34,338 nt of DNA. Source: a virus. Position 1 is the first letter of the stretch. Each line of letters opens with the position of its first letter. The notes under the pieces are model-generated. The model ran no database searches. It was not told the DNA's origin and saw nothing but the letters and a program-made list of their open reading frames with translations. Below are positions 21,795 to 28,452 of this stretch, in pieces. A program made the translations under genes and the position numbers. The stretch covers positions 1 to 34,338 of IMG/VR virus record IMGVR_UViG_3300042197_002506, one strand, 5' to 3'.

Positions 21795-22124
21795 TCAATT
21801 CAGCAATCTGCTCAGCCGTGTAAACGACACCAGCGCTCGGCTTTGCTGATTCTTACGAACCTGCTTCGGCGAGATTGCCTTGAGTCGCATCTCAGCAAGA
21901 CGCTGCTCCATCGCGGCAATCTTCGCTGCACGCTTCTCCGCACGAGCAGCCGCACGCTCTTCGCGTTCAGCAGCACGCGCCGAACGATTCAACGCACGCT
22001 CAGCAGCCGCATCGATGCGAAAATTCGCAACCTTCACTCGCAGTTCCTTTACACGCTCAAGAGTGTCCTTGAGTTCCTGACGCGCATTCACCAGCGCGAC
22101 TTGGGTTTGACTTACTGTCTTCAT
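21795..22124 (-). CDS. Arg/Ala-rich coiled-coil protein with apparent 3' frameshift
   Basis: The first 90 residues are a continuous coiled coil (QVALVNARQELKDTLERVKE, AARAEKRAAKIAAMEQRLAE). After ISPKQVRKNQQ the frame turns into unlike sequence and stops at 21795. The -1 frame, closed upstream by a TAA at 21853-21855, then reads SAKPSAGVVYTAEQIAELNK and TLGLVEV, ending at 21766-21768 in a TAATG overlap with the next gene. This looks like the true C-terminus, cut off by a one-base shift. No slippery heptamer is seen in the 58-base overlap, so mutation or a sequence error is more likely than programmed shifting. It is paralogous to the 84-aa gene upstream. The ATG lies exactly at the predicted transcription start. 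Confidence 0.7.
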   Translation of the reverse strand: MKTVSQTQVALVNARQELKDTLERVKELRVKVANFRIDAAAERALNRSARAAEREERAAARAEKRAAKIAAMEQRLAEMRLKAISPKQVRKNQQSRALVSFTRLSRLLN

Positions 22125-22194
22125 ATTATCATTATCCTATATTTCGGCAAATTTGTAAAGCATAAAAACTTTAATAAAATCAATAACTTACGAA
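22123..22194 (-). repeat. Direct repeat copy A: gene end plus promoter
   Basis: This stretch and 22489-22560 share TTACGAA at the gene-end side, AATCAATAAC/AATCAATGAC, the GTAAA -35 core, CGGCAAA and the ATTATCATTATC -10 block at the same spacing. It spans the stop of the 84-aa gene to the start of the frameshifted gene. Confidence 0.8.
22131..22159 (-). promoter_or_regulatory. Early-type promoter, apparently leaderless
   Basis: Minus strand TTTACA (22154-22159), 17-base spacer, GATAAT (22131-22136), then six bases and the ATG at 22124. The transcription start would fall on the A of the start codon. It is one copy of the repeat shared with 22497-22525. Confidence 0.78.
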
Positions 22195-22442
22195 GCAGCC
22201 TTCAGAGCGAGGAGGCGAGCCTCCATCTTCGCGATCTGCTTCGCACGGCGCAGAGCACGAGCATCCTCGCGCGCGATTCGCGCATACTTACGCTCATCCG
22301 CGAGGATTTCCTGATGCATCTTGATGTTAAGACGCGCCTGATTCAACGCTCGGCGAATCCGCTGCTGGTCTTCGCGCAAACCTTTAATTACGTCGCGCTC
22401 TACTTGAACCATCTCGCGACGCTGTTTTAATGTGATACCCAT
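22188..22442 (-). CDS. Arg/Ala-rich coiled-coil protein, 84 aa
   Basis: ATG at 22442 behind AGGAAGG. The protein is one long charged helix (MVQVERDVIKGLREDQQRIR, ALNQARLNIKMHQEILADER, ALRRAKQIAKMEARLLALKA). The end is like the KIAAMEQRLAEM stretch of the next gene, and the promoters also match, so the two are tandem paralogues. No family recognised; an RNA-, DNA- or protein-binding helper is possible. Its mRNA has a ~55-base leader with a hairpin at 22464-22485. Confidence 0.8.
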   Translation of the reverse strand: MGITLKQRREMVQVERDVIKGLREDQQRIRRALNQARLNIKMHQEILADERKYARIAREDARALRRAKQIAKMEARLLALKAAS

Positions 22443-22463
22443 AAATCTATTCCTTCCTACTAG

Positions 22464-22485
22464 GTGGAGGGGGACATCCCCTCAC
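22464..22485 (-). promoter_or_regulatory. 5' leader hairpin of the 84-aa gene
   Basis: Minus strand GTGAGGGG and CCCCTCCAC can pair with one bulge around an ATGTC-containing loop. It lies between the promoter and the AGGAAGG ribosome site. It may protect the mRNA or hold a binding site; no family is recognised. Confidence 0.5.
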
Positions 22486-22488
22486 TCC

Positions 22489-22560
22489 ATATTATCATTA
22501 TCGCTTAAATTGCGGCAAAAGTAAACTGGAAAAAACCTAATGAAATCAATGACTTACGAA
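22489..22560 (-). repeat. Direct repeat copy B: promoter region
   Basis: Second copy of the promoter-bearing repeat (see 22123-22194). Here the downstream ATG at the predicted transcript start is followed at once by a stop (GAG TGA), and the gene starts later at 22442. Confidence 0.8.
22497..22525 (-). promoter_or_regulatory. Early-type promoter for the 84-aa gene
   Basis: Minus strand TTTACT (22520-22525), 17-base spacer starting TTTGCCGCAA, GATAAT (22497-22502). It shares TTTACTTTTGCCG with the promoter at 20637-20665. Confidence 0.82.
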
Positions 22561-22566
22561 TGGGTC

Positions 22567-22597
22567 TAAAACCGCTTGCAAGCCCATTGCAGCGGTC
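22567..22597 (-). terminator. Possible terminator after the QueF-like unit
   Basis: Minus strand: ACCGCTGCAA pairs with TTGCAAGCGGT (one bulged A) around a TGGGC loop, followed by TTTTAGA. It lies about 30 bases after the 22626 stop. The T-run is short, so this is a moderate call. Confidence 0.5.
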
Positions 22598-22625
22598 TTT
22601 CCTGGAAGGAGGGTTTGGTATAGGT

Positions 22626-22838
22626 TCAGGGATCTGTAGCCTTATAGACTATGTCCCACTGCTGCTGAATTGCAGTCTTGACAATAAAAGCATCTTGTTG
22701 AGGTGGATCAACTAGAATATGAACGCCATCTGGAGCAGCGCGGCAAATTCCAGCCAACGCATCATTTTGTTTTCTGTCAATCTTTATGATGTTGCCAGAG
22801 TTTATCTGTTCCACCAAGATGCCCCCAATCTGAATCAA
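22626..22838 (-). CDS. Unrecognised small protein downstream of QueF-like gene
   Basis: The frame from ATG 22838 would overlap the QueF-like gene by 62 bases; TTG or GTG codons at 22817/22814 are alternatives behind a GGGGG run. The clear part reads NDALAGICRAAPDGVHILVD, then PPQQDAFIVKTAIQQQWDIV. It resembles a small alpha/beta domain. No family recognised. Confidence is limited by the start and size. Confidence 0.55.
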   Translation of the reverse strand: MIQIGGILVEQINSGNIIKIDRKQNDALAGICRAAPDGVHILVDPPQQDAFIVKTAIQQQWDIVYKATDP

Positions 22839-23184
22839 CGGTCATCTTGGATGAGATGCCGCCACGTGGACGAAATTCAATTTCTAATCGAATACGATCT
22901 GGTTCATAAGCAGCCATCAAATGTTTATACATTACATCAAGGCATCTCTCATAACTAACAATCGTATCACGATATTGATACAAGTATTCTTTTAAACTTT
23001 TGAGTTCAATAGTTTTTTCTTTACCATAGAACCAAAGTGTAATGAATCCAAAATCTGGTTGATTGTGTACACCAAGAAATGTAAATTCAGGGATAGTGAT
23101 TCGCTGTTCGTAACCTTTTGCCGCATTAGGCAAACTCTTTAACGAAGAACCATCAATACTTTTCCAAAGTTTCTTTTCGCTCAT
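22777..23184 (-). CDS. QueF/FolE-fold protein lacking the catalytic cysteine
   Basis: 135 residues in the T-fold order of type I QueF (NADPH-dependent preQ0 reductase): PEFTFLGVHNQPDFGFITLW aligns with the family 'EFT-x-L-C-P-x2-x-QPDF', then ELKSLKEYLYQYRD matches the QueF motif E-x-KSLK-x-YL, YERC holds the substrate-binding Glu, and EFRPRGGIS follows. The active-site Cys is missing (L-G-V-H-N in place of L-C-P-x-x-G) while Asp44 of QPDF is kept, and the 'NH' after the QueF motif is changed to DT. So it is a homologue, but preQ0 reduction through a thioimide is not possible with a standard mechanism. It may bind a deazaguanine or pterin, or catalyse another step. Confidence 0.82.
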   Translation of the reverse strand: MSEKKLWKSIDGSSLKSLPNAAKGYEQRITIPEFTFLGVHNQPDFGFITLWFYGKEKTIELKSLKEYLYQYRDTIVSYERCLDVMYKHLMAAYEPDRIRLEIEFRPRGGISSKMTVDSDWGHLGGTDKLWQHHKD

Positions 23185-23200
23185 ATAATCACTTCTAAAA

Positions 23201-23276
23201 TGGTAGCGGAGGTTGGATTCGAACCAACGGAAACTGGATTATGAGTCCAGTGACTTGACCACTAGTCTACTCCGCA
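23201..23276 (-). tRNA. tRNA with CAU anticodon (Met or Ile2)
   Basis: Minus strand cloverleaf: acceptor GCGGAG/CTCCGC, D-stem GACT/AGTC, anticodon stem CTGGA/TCCAG with loop CTCATAA (anticodon CAT at 23241-23243), T-arm GTTGG-TTCGAAT-CCAAC, CCA encoded. No initiator features are obvious. Whether it is elongator Met or lysidine-modified Ile cannot be decided here. Confidence 0.93.
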
Positions 23277-23281
23277 GTTTT

Positions 23282-23401
23282 TTATTTAGTCTTTGTTTTC
23301 GGTGATTTACTTTTTCCGAAAATGCGCTCCCAGTTATCATCAAACTGTTTGCGCGGAACACTTAATGGACGTGGCTCACTTCCCTTTCCGCCAGTACTCA
23401 T
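23282..23401 (-). CDS. Small conserved phage protein, 39 aa
   Basis: MSTGGKGSEPRPLSVPRKQF then DDNWERIFGKSKSPKTK. The pattern S-x-GGKGS-x-PRP...F...W-x-x-IFG recurs as a tiny gene in many phages. The ATG overlaps the HNH stop (ATGA). The Lys-rich end runs to six bases from the CAU tRNA. Function unknown. Confidence 0.8.
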   Translation of the reverse strand: MSTGGKGSEPRPLSVPRKQFDDNWERIFGKSKSPKTKTK

Positions 23402-23970
23402 GCCGCATGCCTCCATACTCTAGAATTTTTAGGAATGCTTGCTTTTAGATATTCCATTTGGTCGACAAGCACTTTACGGTTCTTTAATAATATTCTCTCA
23501 TGTACAGTTGGAGCATAAGGAACATAAATCAAATGCATCTTTGCTTCTTCTGGTGTGCGATCACCTTTACGATGATTACATGGACGGCAAGCAGTGACGC
23601 AGTTTGTCCATTGGTTTGTACCACCACGAGACTTCGGATGAACGTGATCAATCGTCAACTGGCTTGTTGAAAACTCTTCTCCGCAATATGCGCAGATATG
23701 CCAGTCGCGAGCATAGAGAGTCATACGATCTGCAAATTTAGTTTGTTGATTATAGAACTTGTCGCCGAGCAATGGACCACTTACACCAATGATGCAAGAA
23801 ATATCAATGCGCGACTGCTCACCATGCTGATTGTGTCCACCAAGCATGGTCTTCATCTTTTCGCCTAATTCCCAGAGAACCTTATTCTTGGCATAGTAAC
23901 ATGCTGCCAGTTCAAAGTTGATCCAGTCTTTAGGCATTCCACCTTTATCTACAACTAATACTAAACTCAT
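23398..23970 (-). CDS. HNH endonuclease
   Basis: 190 residues. The C-terminal half carries the HNH core: CAYCGEEF, then LTIDHVHPKSRGGTNQWTNC with the catalytic His, VTACRPCNHRKGDRTPEEA with Asn/His and the second Cys pair (zinc). The end YVPYAPTVHERILLKN is typical of free-standing HNH proteins in bacteria and phages. The N-terminal 95 residues are unassigned. It may act in packaging, homing or host DNA cleavage. Confidence 0.93.
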   Translation of the reverse strand: MSLVLVVDKGGMPKDWINFELAACYYAKNKVLWELGEKMKTMLGGHNQHGEQSRIDISCIIGVSGPLLGDKFYNQQTKFADRMTLYARDWHICAYCGEEFSTSQLTIDHVHPKSRGGTNQWTNCVTACRPCNHRKGDRTPEEAKMHLIYVPYAPTVHERILLKNRKVLVDQMEYLKASIPKNSRVWRHAA

Positions 23971-23976
23971 AATGAT

Positions 23977-24825
23977 TTATTTATTTTCGTTTTCTTCAAC
24001 CGCACGCAATGATTGATATAAATCACTATTTCTAATTTCATCATTTATGTAAGTGGCTTCTGTTAGTAACCACAATGCACTTCCAACTTGGTCAGAAAAT
24101 GCAACCATTGCTGAGGTATCTTTTGGGAAACAAGAACCACCAAATCCTAACTTACCGTCAGGTCCTGGTACTTTCCAATGTGTTGGACCCAAACGACTGT
24201 CCAATTTTGCAACGTTTGCAACGTTTCCATATTCAACGCCAATCTTATCGCATAGAATTTTAAATTCGTTAGCAAAGATTACTTTCGTGGCTAAGAAGCA
24301 ATTTGCCAAATACTTGAACATCTCTGCTTCTTTAGTTGTCACACCCTTCATCAATGGCATGTAACCAACGCTTACAACATATTCATAATATACTGACCAG
24401 ACTTTCTCTGATGTGACTTCATCGTCAGTGCCAACTACAATTAATGGTTGGTATCGAAAGTCTTGAACGTAATTAGCCTCAGTTAAGAATTCTGGATTGA
24501 AGGCAATCTTTAATCTTGTTTCTTTTGAAAGATTCTCAGTTGTTCCAGGAGGAACCGTCGATTTAATTACTACGGTCGCTTGCGGATTTAAAATAGCAAT
24601 GTGCTTAACTATCCCTTCAACAACAGACGTATCACAAGAACCATCTTCGTTTGATGGTGTTGGAACGCAAACAAAGATTATATCAGAAAAATCAACAAAC
24701 GATTCAAACGTGTCGATTGTTCTTTTTTCCTCAACAACATCCCATACAGCAACTTCAAAACAATTCTTGAAGTTTTCATACATCGCTGTACCGACGTAGC
24801 CTTTACCGACAATTCCAATTTTCAT
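23977..24825 (-). CDS. Nucleotide-sugar dehydrogenase (UDP-glucose/GDP-mannose type), short
   Basis: 282 residues. N-terminal Rossmann motif GIVGKGYVGTAM (NAD), FVCVPTPSNEDGSCDTSVVE, IKSTVPPGTT, AFNPEFLTEANY, the central helix EAEMFKYLANCFLATKVIFA, and the catalytic Cys in FGGSCFPKDTSA (about 232). The C-terminal UDP-binding domain of full enzymes (about 390-450 aa) is missing. Such short forms are seen in aquatic phages. It would oxidise a UDP-sugar to a uronic acid; sugar genes downstream of the tRNA cluster (25171-28144) may supply or use the product. Two tRNA genes follow upstream of its start. Confidence 0.9.
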   Translation of the reverse strand: MKIGIVGKGYVGTAMYENFKNCFEVAVWDVVEEKRTIDTFESFVDFSDIIFVCVPTPSNEDGSCDTSVVEGIVKHIAILNPQATVVIKSTVPPGTTENLSKETRLKIAFNPEFLTEANYVQDFRYQPLIVVGTDDEVTSEKVWSVYYEYVVSVGYMPLMKGVTTKEAEMFKYLANCFLATKVIFANEFKILCDKIGVEYGNVANVAKLDSRLGPTHWKVPGPDGKLGFGGSCFPKDTSAMVAFSDQVGSALWLLTEATYINDEIRNSDLYQSLRAVEENENK

Positions 24826-24840
24826 AACACGCTCCTAATA

Positions 24841-24924
24841 TGGTGCCCAGAAGAGGACTCGAACCTCCATGCCTTTCGGCAGTGGCTTCTAAGACCACCG
24901 TGTATACCATTCCACCATCTGGGC
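24841..24924 (-). tRNA. tRNA-Leu (UAG)
   Basis: Minus strand type II tRNA: acceptor GCCCAGA/TCTGGGC, anticodon stem GTGGT with loop CTTAGAA (anticodon TAG), long variable arm TGCCGAAAGGCA, T-arm GGAGG-TTCGAGT-CCTCT, CCA encoded. It reads CUA/CUG-type leucine codons. It would boost decoding of AT-ended codons in this AT-rich phage. Confidence 0.94.
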
Positions 24925-24929
24925 AAAAT

Positions 24930-25055
24930 TTACCAATGATGTACTATATTTGCAATAATAGCAATGCAAGTAACAATCTCAAGTGCACGAATACACCACC
25001 AAATAATTGGTGAATGTTTTTCAAATACTCTTCCGAACGTTCTAACTTTTATCAT
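24930..25055 (-). CDS. Possible 41-residue membrane protein between tRNA genes
   Basis: ATG at 25055 opens right after the tRNA-Ser 3' end: MIKVRTFGRVFEKHSPIIWW, then a hydrophobic span CIRALEIVTCIAIIANIVHH. No ribosome site is visible, but the gap between two tRNAs is otherwise unexplained, and the single span with a basic N-terminus is sensible. It could be chance. Confidence 0.4.
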   Translation of the reverse strand: MIKVRTFGRVFEKHSPIIWWCIRALEIVTCIAIIANIVHHW

Positions 25056-25061
25056 AAATTC

Positions 25062-25151
25062 TGGCGGAAGTGGTAGGATTCGAACCTACGAGACCCGTAA
25101 AGATCTGCTTGTTTTCAAGACAAGTCTATTCAACCGCTCTAGCACACTTCC
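25062..25151 (-). tRNA. tRNA-Ser (UGA)
   Basis: Minus strand type II tRNA: acceptor GGAAGTG/CACTTCC, anticodon stem CTTGT/ACAAG with loop CTTGAAA (anticodon TGA), long variable arm (GATCTTTACGGGTC), T-arm GTAGG-TTCGAAT-CCTAC, CCA encoded. It begins about three bases after the predicted transcription start of the promoter at 25161-25189. Confidence 0.94.
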
Positions 25152-25160
25152 AATTTATCT

Positions 25161-25189
25161 ATTATAAACTTTATTCACGCAAAAGTAAA
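25161..25189 (-). promoter_or_regulatory. Early-type promoter for the tRNA/UGDH unit
   Basis: Minus strand TTTACT (25184-25189), 17-base spacer TTTGCGTGAATAAAGTT, TATAAT (25161-25166). Transcription should start near 25154, three bases before tRNA-Ser. Confidence 0.85.
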
Positions 25190-27045
25190 TCCCTTGCCAG
25201 CTGATAGTATTGCTGGCATTTTTCATCGTTATGTAGAGGGATTAAACTGAAGTATAAACTTGCGGTATACTTACGCAGATCCGCAATCGCAATTCCGTAT
25301 TCTGCGACTACCCATTTTTCAAACATAACAACTAAATCTGAGTTTACATTCAGCTGTACGTTATTTAGCACGAAATCATATCCAGTAAGACTTTGATAGA
25401 TCTTTGCGAGGTCATAAATTGCATCACCGCCAACTGTGAAACGATTGCCAATCTTACCGCGCATGTCTATAAGTTTGACGTTGTTTGTGTCGATCAGTAT
25501 GTTGGTGAATACAGGATCGCCGTGAATCATGCATATGTGTTTGTGTTCGTAACCGTCGACGAACTCCAGTATTTTTGCTAGTGTCTCTTTGCTCTTAAAA
25601 TATTTGGAATAATCGTACTCGCGATATCTATCAGTTATCTTCTTACGATTTTCAATTCTAACAAAATCTGGAGTTACGTCGACAGTTTTGATTGAGTGAA
25701 GGTGTTTAACAGCCTCTAGGAAGAATTTGAATTGAGTCTCAGATAAACAATTGTTAATTAGCATGTAACTAAAATTGATACCCTTGACTTTTTCAATTAT
25801 GATCTTCTCGTCGGTCTGCTCTAACAGTTTTGGAAAATATCTTGCAACCTCAGGATAATTTTTGATATTGTTGTAATAAAAACGTTCGCCTTCAATCTTA
25901 CCTGATTTGATAACAAGATTTTCCATTATCTCTACGTTATTAAACGCACGGCTCTTAATCGTGGAGTTGTAATAACCAGTCTGCTTTTCTAAATTAAAGT
26001 TGCAATTGAATGCAAGATCATCGATGTAATGATGAGCGTAAGGTTTACCAAAATGTAATTCATCATAAGGGATTTGAAAATTATCTAACTGATCTATAGT
26101 AATCTTACCGATGTCTCTAACCACGGCATTGATATTACCATGATGAGTTCGCATTCTTCTTGCGGTTGAGATAATAATATAATGTCCTAACTTTTTAAGA
26201 TGCTTCAAGTAACTGATATTCGCCTCGATTGGATCGCAGGTTGTATAGTTGCCTTCGACGCGAGGTTTAGTTACTAGAGTTCCATCTAAATCAAAACAAA
26301 ATCTTTCTGCTTTGGATTTATTATTCTCACAAAAGATTTTTAATTGTAATGGTGTGCCAACGCAATGGAAATTAGAAACGTCAATACCACTAATCTGAAT
26401 GTTGCGTTTTAACATCAGATTGTATACACCACTGATATATAGTTCGTTCTTCTGTGTCAGATTCTTTTCGATAAGTTCTTCACAGTATTGGTCTAATATT
26501 GCGCCACTCTCAAAACAATATACGCCACAGTTTGCGTTATCACTAATCTTTTGTTTCTCACGAATATCTTCGACCAACATAGTTGACGTGAGTTTGATAT
26601 AACTGTATATTGGATTGTCTTGCGTATCAAAGAAATAAAAGATCGCGTTCTTTGTTTTTGATTGAATATATCTCGTAATGATATCATCCAAGTAGAACGT
26701 ATCACAATCCATAACCATGATGTTTTTTGATAATGTTTCTTCATCCAGATCTTGAAGCGCAAGATGAACCGTCTCTGCGGCACCTCTTGTTGGTCGGCTC
26801 AGTGGAAAGAAAAGAAACTCGACTTTGTATCTTTCTCTCAGACGTGTCTGAAAATTAAAGTTATCAAGAACGTTTGTATAAGGAATAATAATCTTATCTA
26901 CGTTTGATAGATTTAGATTATCGAGAAGCCAGAAGATCATTGGCTTCCCTAAAACATTGATTAGAGGTTTCGGTAGAAGATAATTTTCTTCTTTGAACCG
27001 ATTTCCTAATCCATTAATTGGGATCAGTAGATTCGTTTTTTTCAT
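25171..27045 (-). CDS. Three-domain sugar enzyme: nucleotidyltransferase, HAD phosphatase, APH-type kinase
   Basis: 624 residues. Residues 1-235: NTP_transferase fold (PINGLGNRF, LPKPLINVLGKPMIFWLL, MVMDCDTFYLDD). Residues 247-350: HAD phosphatase (FCFDLDGTLV with Asp252/254; IIISTARRM; HHYIDDLAFN). Residues 375-624: phosphotransferase/choline-kinase fold (MIHGDPVFTNILID, about 506-519; KLIDMRGKIG, about 524-533). The likely path is phosphorylation, dephosphorylation and NDP-activation of a sugar or alcohol group for glycan or surface decoration. Such fusions are known in bacterial capsule gene clusters. The start overlaps the glycosyltransferase-like gene by 32 bases, so they are coupled. 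It shows no truncation. Confidence 0.9.
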   Translation of the reverse strand: MKKTNLLIPINGLGNRFKEENYLLPKPLINVLGKPMIFWLLDNLNLSNVDKIIIPYTNVLDNFNFQTRLRERYKVEFLFFPLSRPTRGAAETVHLALQDLDEETLSKNIMVMDCDTFYLDDIITRYIQSKTKNAIFYFFDTQDNPIYSYIKLTSTMLVEDIREKQKISDNANCGVYCFESGAILDQYCEELIEKNLTQKNELYISGVYNLMLKRNIQISGIDVSNFHCVGTPLQLKIFCENNKSKAERFCFDLDGTLVTKPRVEGNYTTCDPIEANISYLKHLKKLGHYIIISTARRMRTHHGNINAVVRDIGKITIDQLDNFQIPYDELHFGKPYAHHYIDDLAFNCNFNLEKQTGYYNSTIKSRAFNNVEIMENLVIKSGKIEGERFYYNNIKNYPEVARYFPKLLEQTDEKIIIEKVKGINFSYMLINNCLSETQFKFFLEAVKHLHSIKTVDVTPDFVRIENRKKITDRYREYDYSKYFKSKETLAKILEFVDGYEHKHICMIHGDPVFTNILIDTNNVKLIDMRGKIGNRFTVGGDAIYDLAKIYQSLTGYDFVLNNVQLNVNSDLVVMFEKWVVAEYGIAIADLRKYTASLYFSLIPLHNDEKCQQYYQLARDLLLRE

Positions 27046-28144
27046 ACTTTAAGTGATTTTTATACCAATCAATTGAAGGAATATCTTCTGGCTTATCTAC
27101 GCCATGATATTGTCCGAACATCCACATCGGCAATCTAGTTGATACAACAAACGCTGAATCACGATTATAGGCTTGCTCATCTGCGTTATAGTCTGGTGAA
27201 TAATCAATCTCTTGAATAAGGTCGCGCCAGAACAACGGAATATCAGATTCAAGCCAACGGTAATCAACGCCATCGGGTTTAGCAGTATACAAACCGCACT
27301 TTGCGTTTAATGTAACCCAACCAGGTTTTCTGTCTGTATATCCAAATCGTATTTTAAGATTCTTTTCAAAAAATCCATCTGGGATTACAAGTGGAGGGGC
27401 GATATTTGAAAGATACGACGACATCGTACCTTCTTTAGTGAAGTTTGCACCGAGGTGACTATAGCCATCATAATGGCGTACTAGTTCACGTGTTGGTGCA
27501 TAAAAGTTTGCATTCACGTTTACATAAAATCCATTCAGAGCATCGCTGCGACGTAATAACATACCGTCGAGTTGACTGCCCTCCCAGTAGTTTATAAATC
27601 TGATTCCTTTCATCAATTGAATTGAATCAAAATTATTATATGTAAACCTCACAAAATTGCCGCTTTGTGTGAGTTCACCTTTCATGTAGTGACTTAAACG
27701 GCACTGTTCTTGCCAATGACTATAGTACATAACAGCCAATGGGTCGGCGTCATTTTGAATTAGATCAATTGCTTCTTTTACCAAATCTAAATCATGATCA
27801 ATAAAAATATGATCATCATTTCCAGAATACCAAATTAGATCTGTTTCTTTGAAATGTTTACTACAAATTTCTCTCCATTGAAATGCGGCAATATTTCGAT
27901 GCCAATATAATTCACAATCAGGAAACAATTCATAAATGTAACTCTGTAGTTCTTCTTTGCGATCTTCAAACTCAGTACCAAGTTCAATGTAGAAAATTGA
28001 TTTTGTGATGACTGGCTTTAATGCAGAATAACTGGCAAGGCAATATTTGAATATGTCTACACGATCGTAGACAGGGAGCCAGTCGTGCCTATGGTACTTA
28101 CTGATGCCATCAGAAGTTACAATAATATTGAAAAATAAAATCAT
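27014..28144 (-). CDS. Glycosyltransferase-like protein, 376 aa
   Basis: The N-terminus ILFFNIIVTSDGI and the DLIWYSGNDDHIFIDHDLDL stretch (about residues 102-121) resemble the DxD region of GT-A glycosyltransferases. Later blocks YWEGSQLDGMLLRRSD and YDGYSHLGANF could make the acceptor site. Family assignment is tentative. It sits between a small unknown gene (ATGA overlap) and the three-domain sugar enzyme (32-base overlap), which supports a joint sugar-transfer role, perhaps on phage fibres or the host surface. Confidence 0.78.
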   Translation of the reverse strand: MILFFNIIVTSDGISKYHRHDWLPVYDRVDIFKYCLASYSALKPVITKSIFYIELGTEFEDRKEELQSYIYELFPDCELYWHRNIAAFQWREICSKHFKETDLIWYSGNDDHIFIDHDLDLVKEAIDLIQNDADPLAVMYYSHWQEQCRLSHYMKGELTQSGNFVRFTYNNFDSIQLMKGIRFINYWEGSQLDGMLLRRSDALNGFYVNVNANFYAPTRELVRHYDGYSHLGANFTKEGTMSSYLSNIAPPLVIPDGFFEKNLKIRFGYTDRKPGWVTLNAKCGLYTAKPDGVDYRWLESDIPLFWRDLIQEIDYSPDYNADEQAYNRDSAFVVSTRLPMWMFGQYHGVDKPEDIPSIDWYKNHLKYEKNESTDPN

Positions 28145-28446
28145 GATTTATTATATTCTTTTTTTATGAAAATGTCAAGCGCGTCAGCGAGTTTTGACAA
28201 ACGATGATGTTGACAACCAGCAATCTTTAGCATGTATAATTTTGTGTCATACAATGCAAATGAAAGCGAGCTGTAGTCAATGCCCTTTGTTCTGGCTTTG
28301 TTTAGAAGATCTCTGTATAGATTGGCACATTCATATGCGCCGTGAGGAATGCCAGATGACGAGGCACCCTTATTCTCAACAGCATCACAAAGCATTTCTA
28401 CATGCGGTTGTAAATCTTCAAATTTAAGGTTTTTCACTTCGCTCAT
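28141..28446 (-). CDS. Unrecognised small protein, 101 aa, apparently leaderless
   Basis: ATG at 28446 (MSEVKNLKFEDLQPHVEMLC) lies exactly six bases after the -10 box TATAAT (28453-28458), so the start codon would be the transcription start. A TTG start at 28464 would lie within the promoter and is not used. The helical protein includes GAYECANLYRDLLNKARTKG and CQHHRLSKLADALDIF. No family recognised. The glycosyltransferase-like gene overlaps its stop. Confidence 0.8.
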   Translation of the reverse strand: MSEVKNLKFEDLQPHVEMLCDAVENKGASSSGIPHGAYECANLYRDLLNKARTKGIDYSSLSFALYDTKLYMLKIAGCQHHRLSKLADALDIFIKKEYNKS

Positions 28447-28452
28447 ACATGT

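Noticed and set aside
21843-22430. 195-codon plus-strand ORF
   Set aside because: It covers the two minus-strand coiled-coil genes in antisense, and those have promoters and ribosome sites; Arg/Ser/Leu-rich content is expected from the reverse of Arg/Ala/Glu helices.
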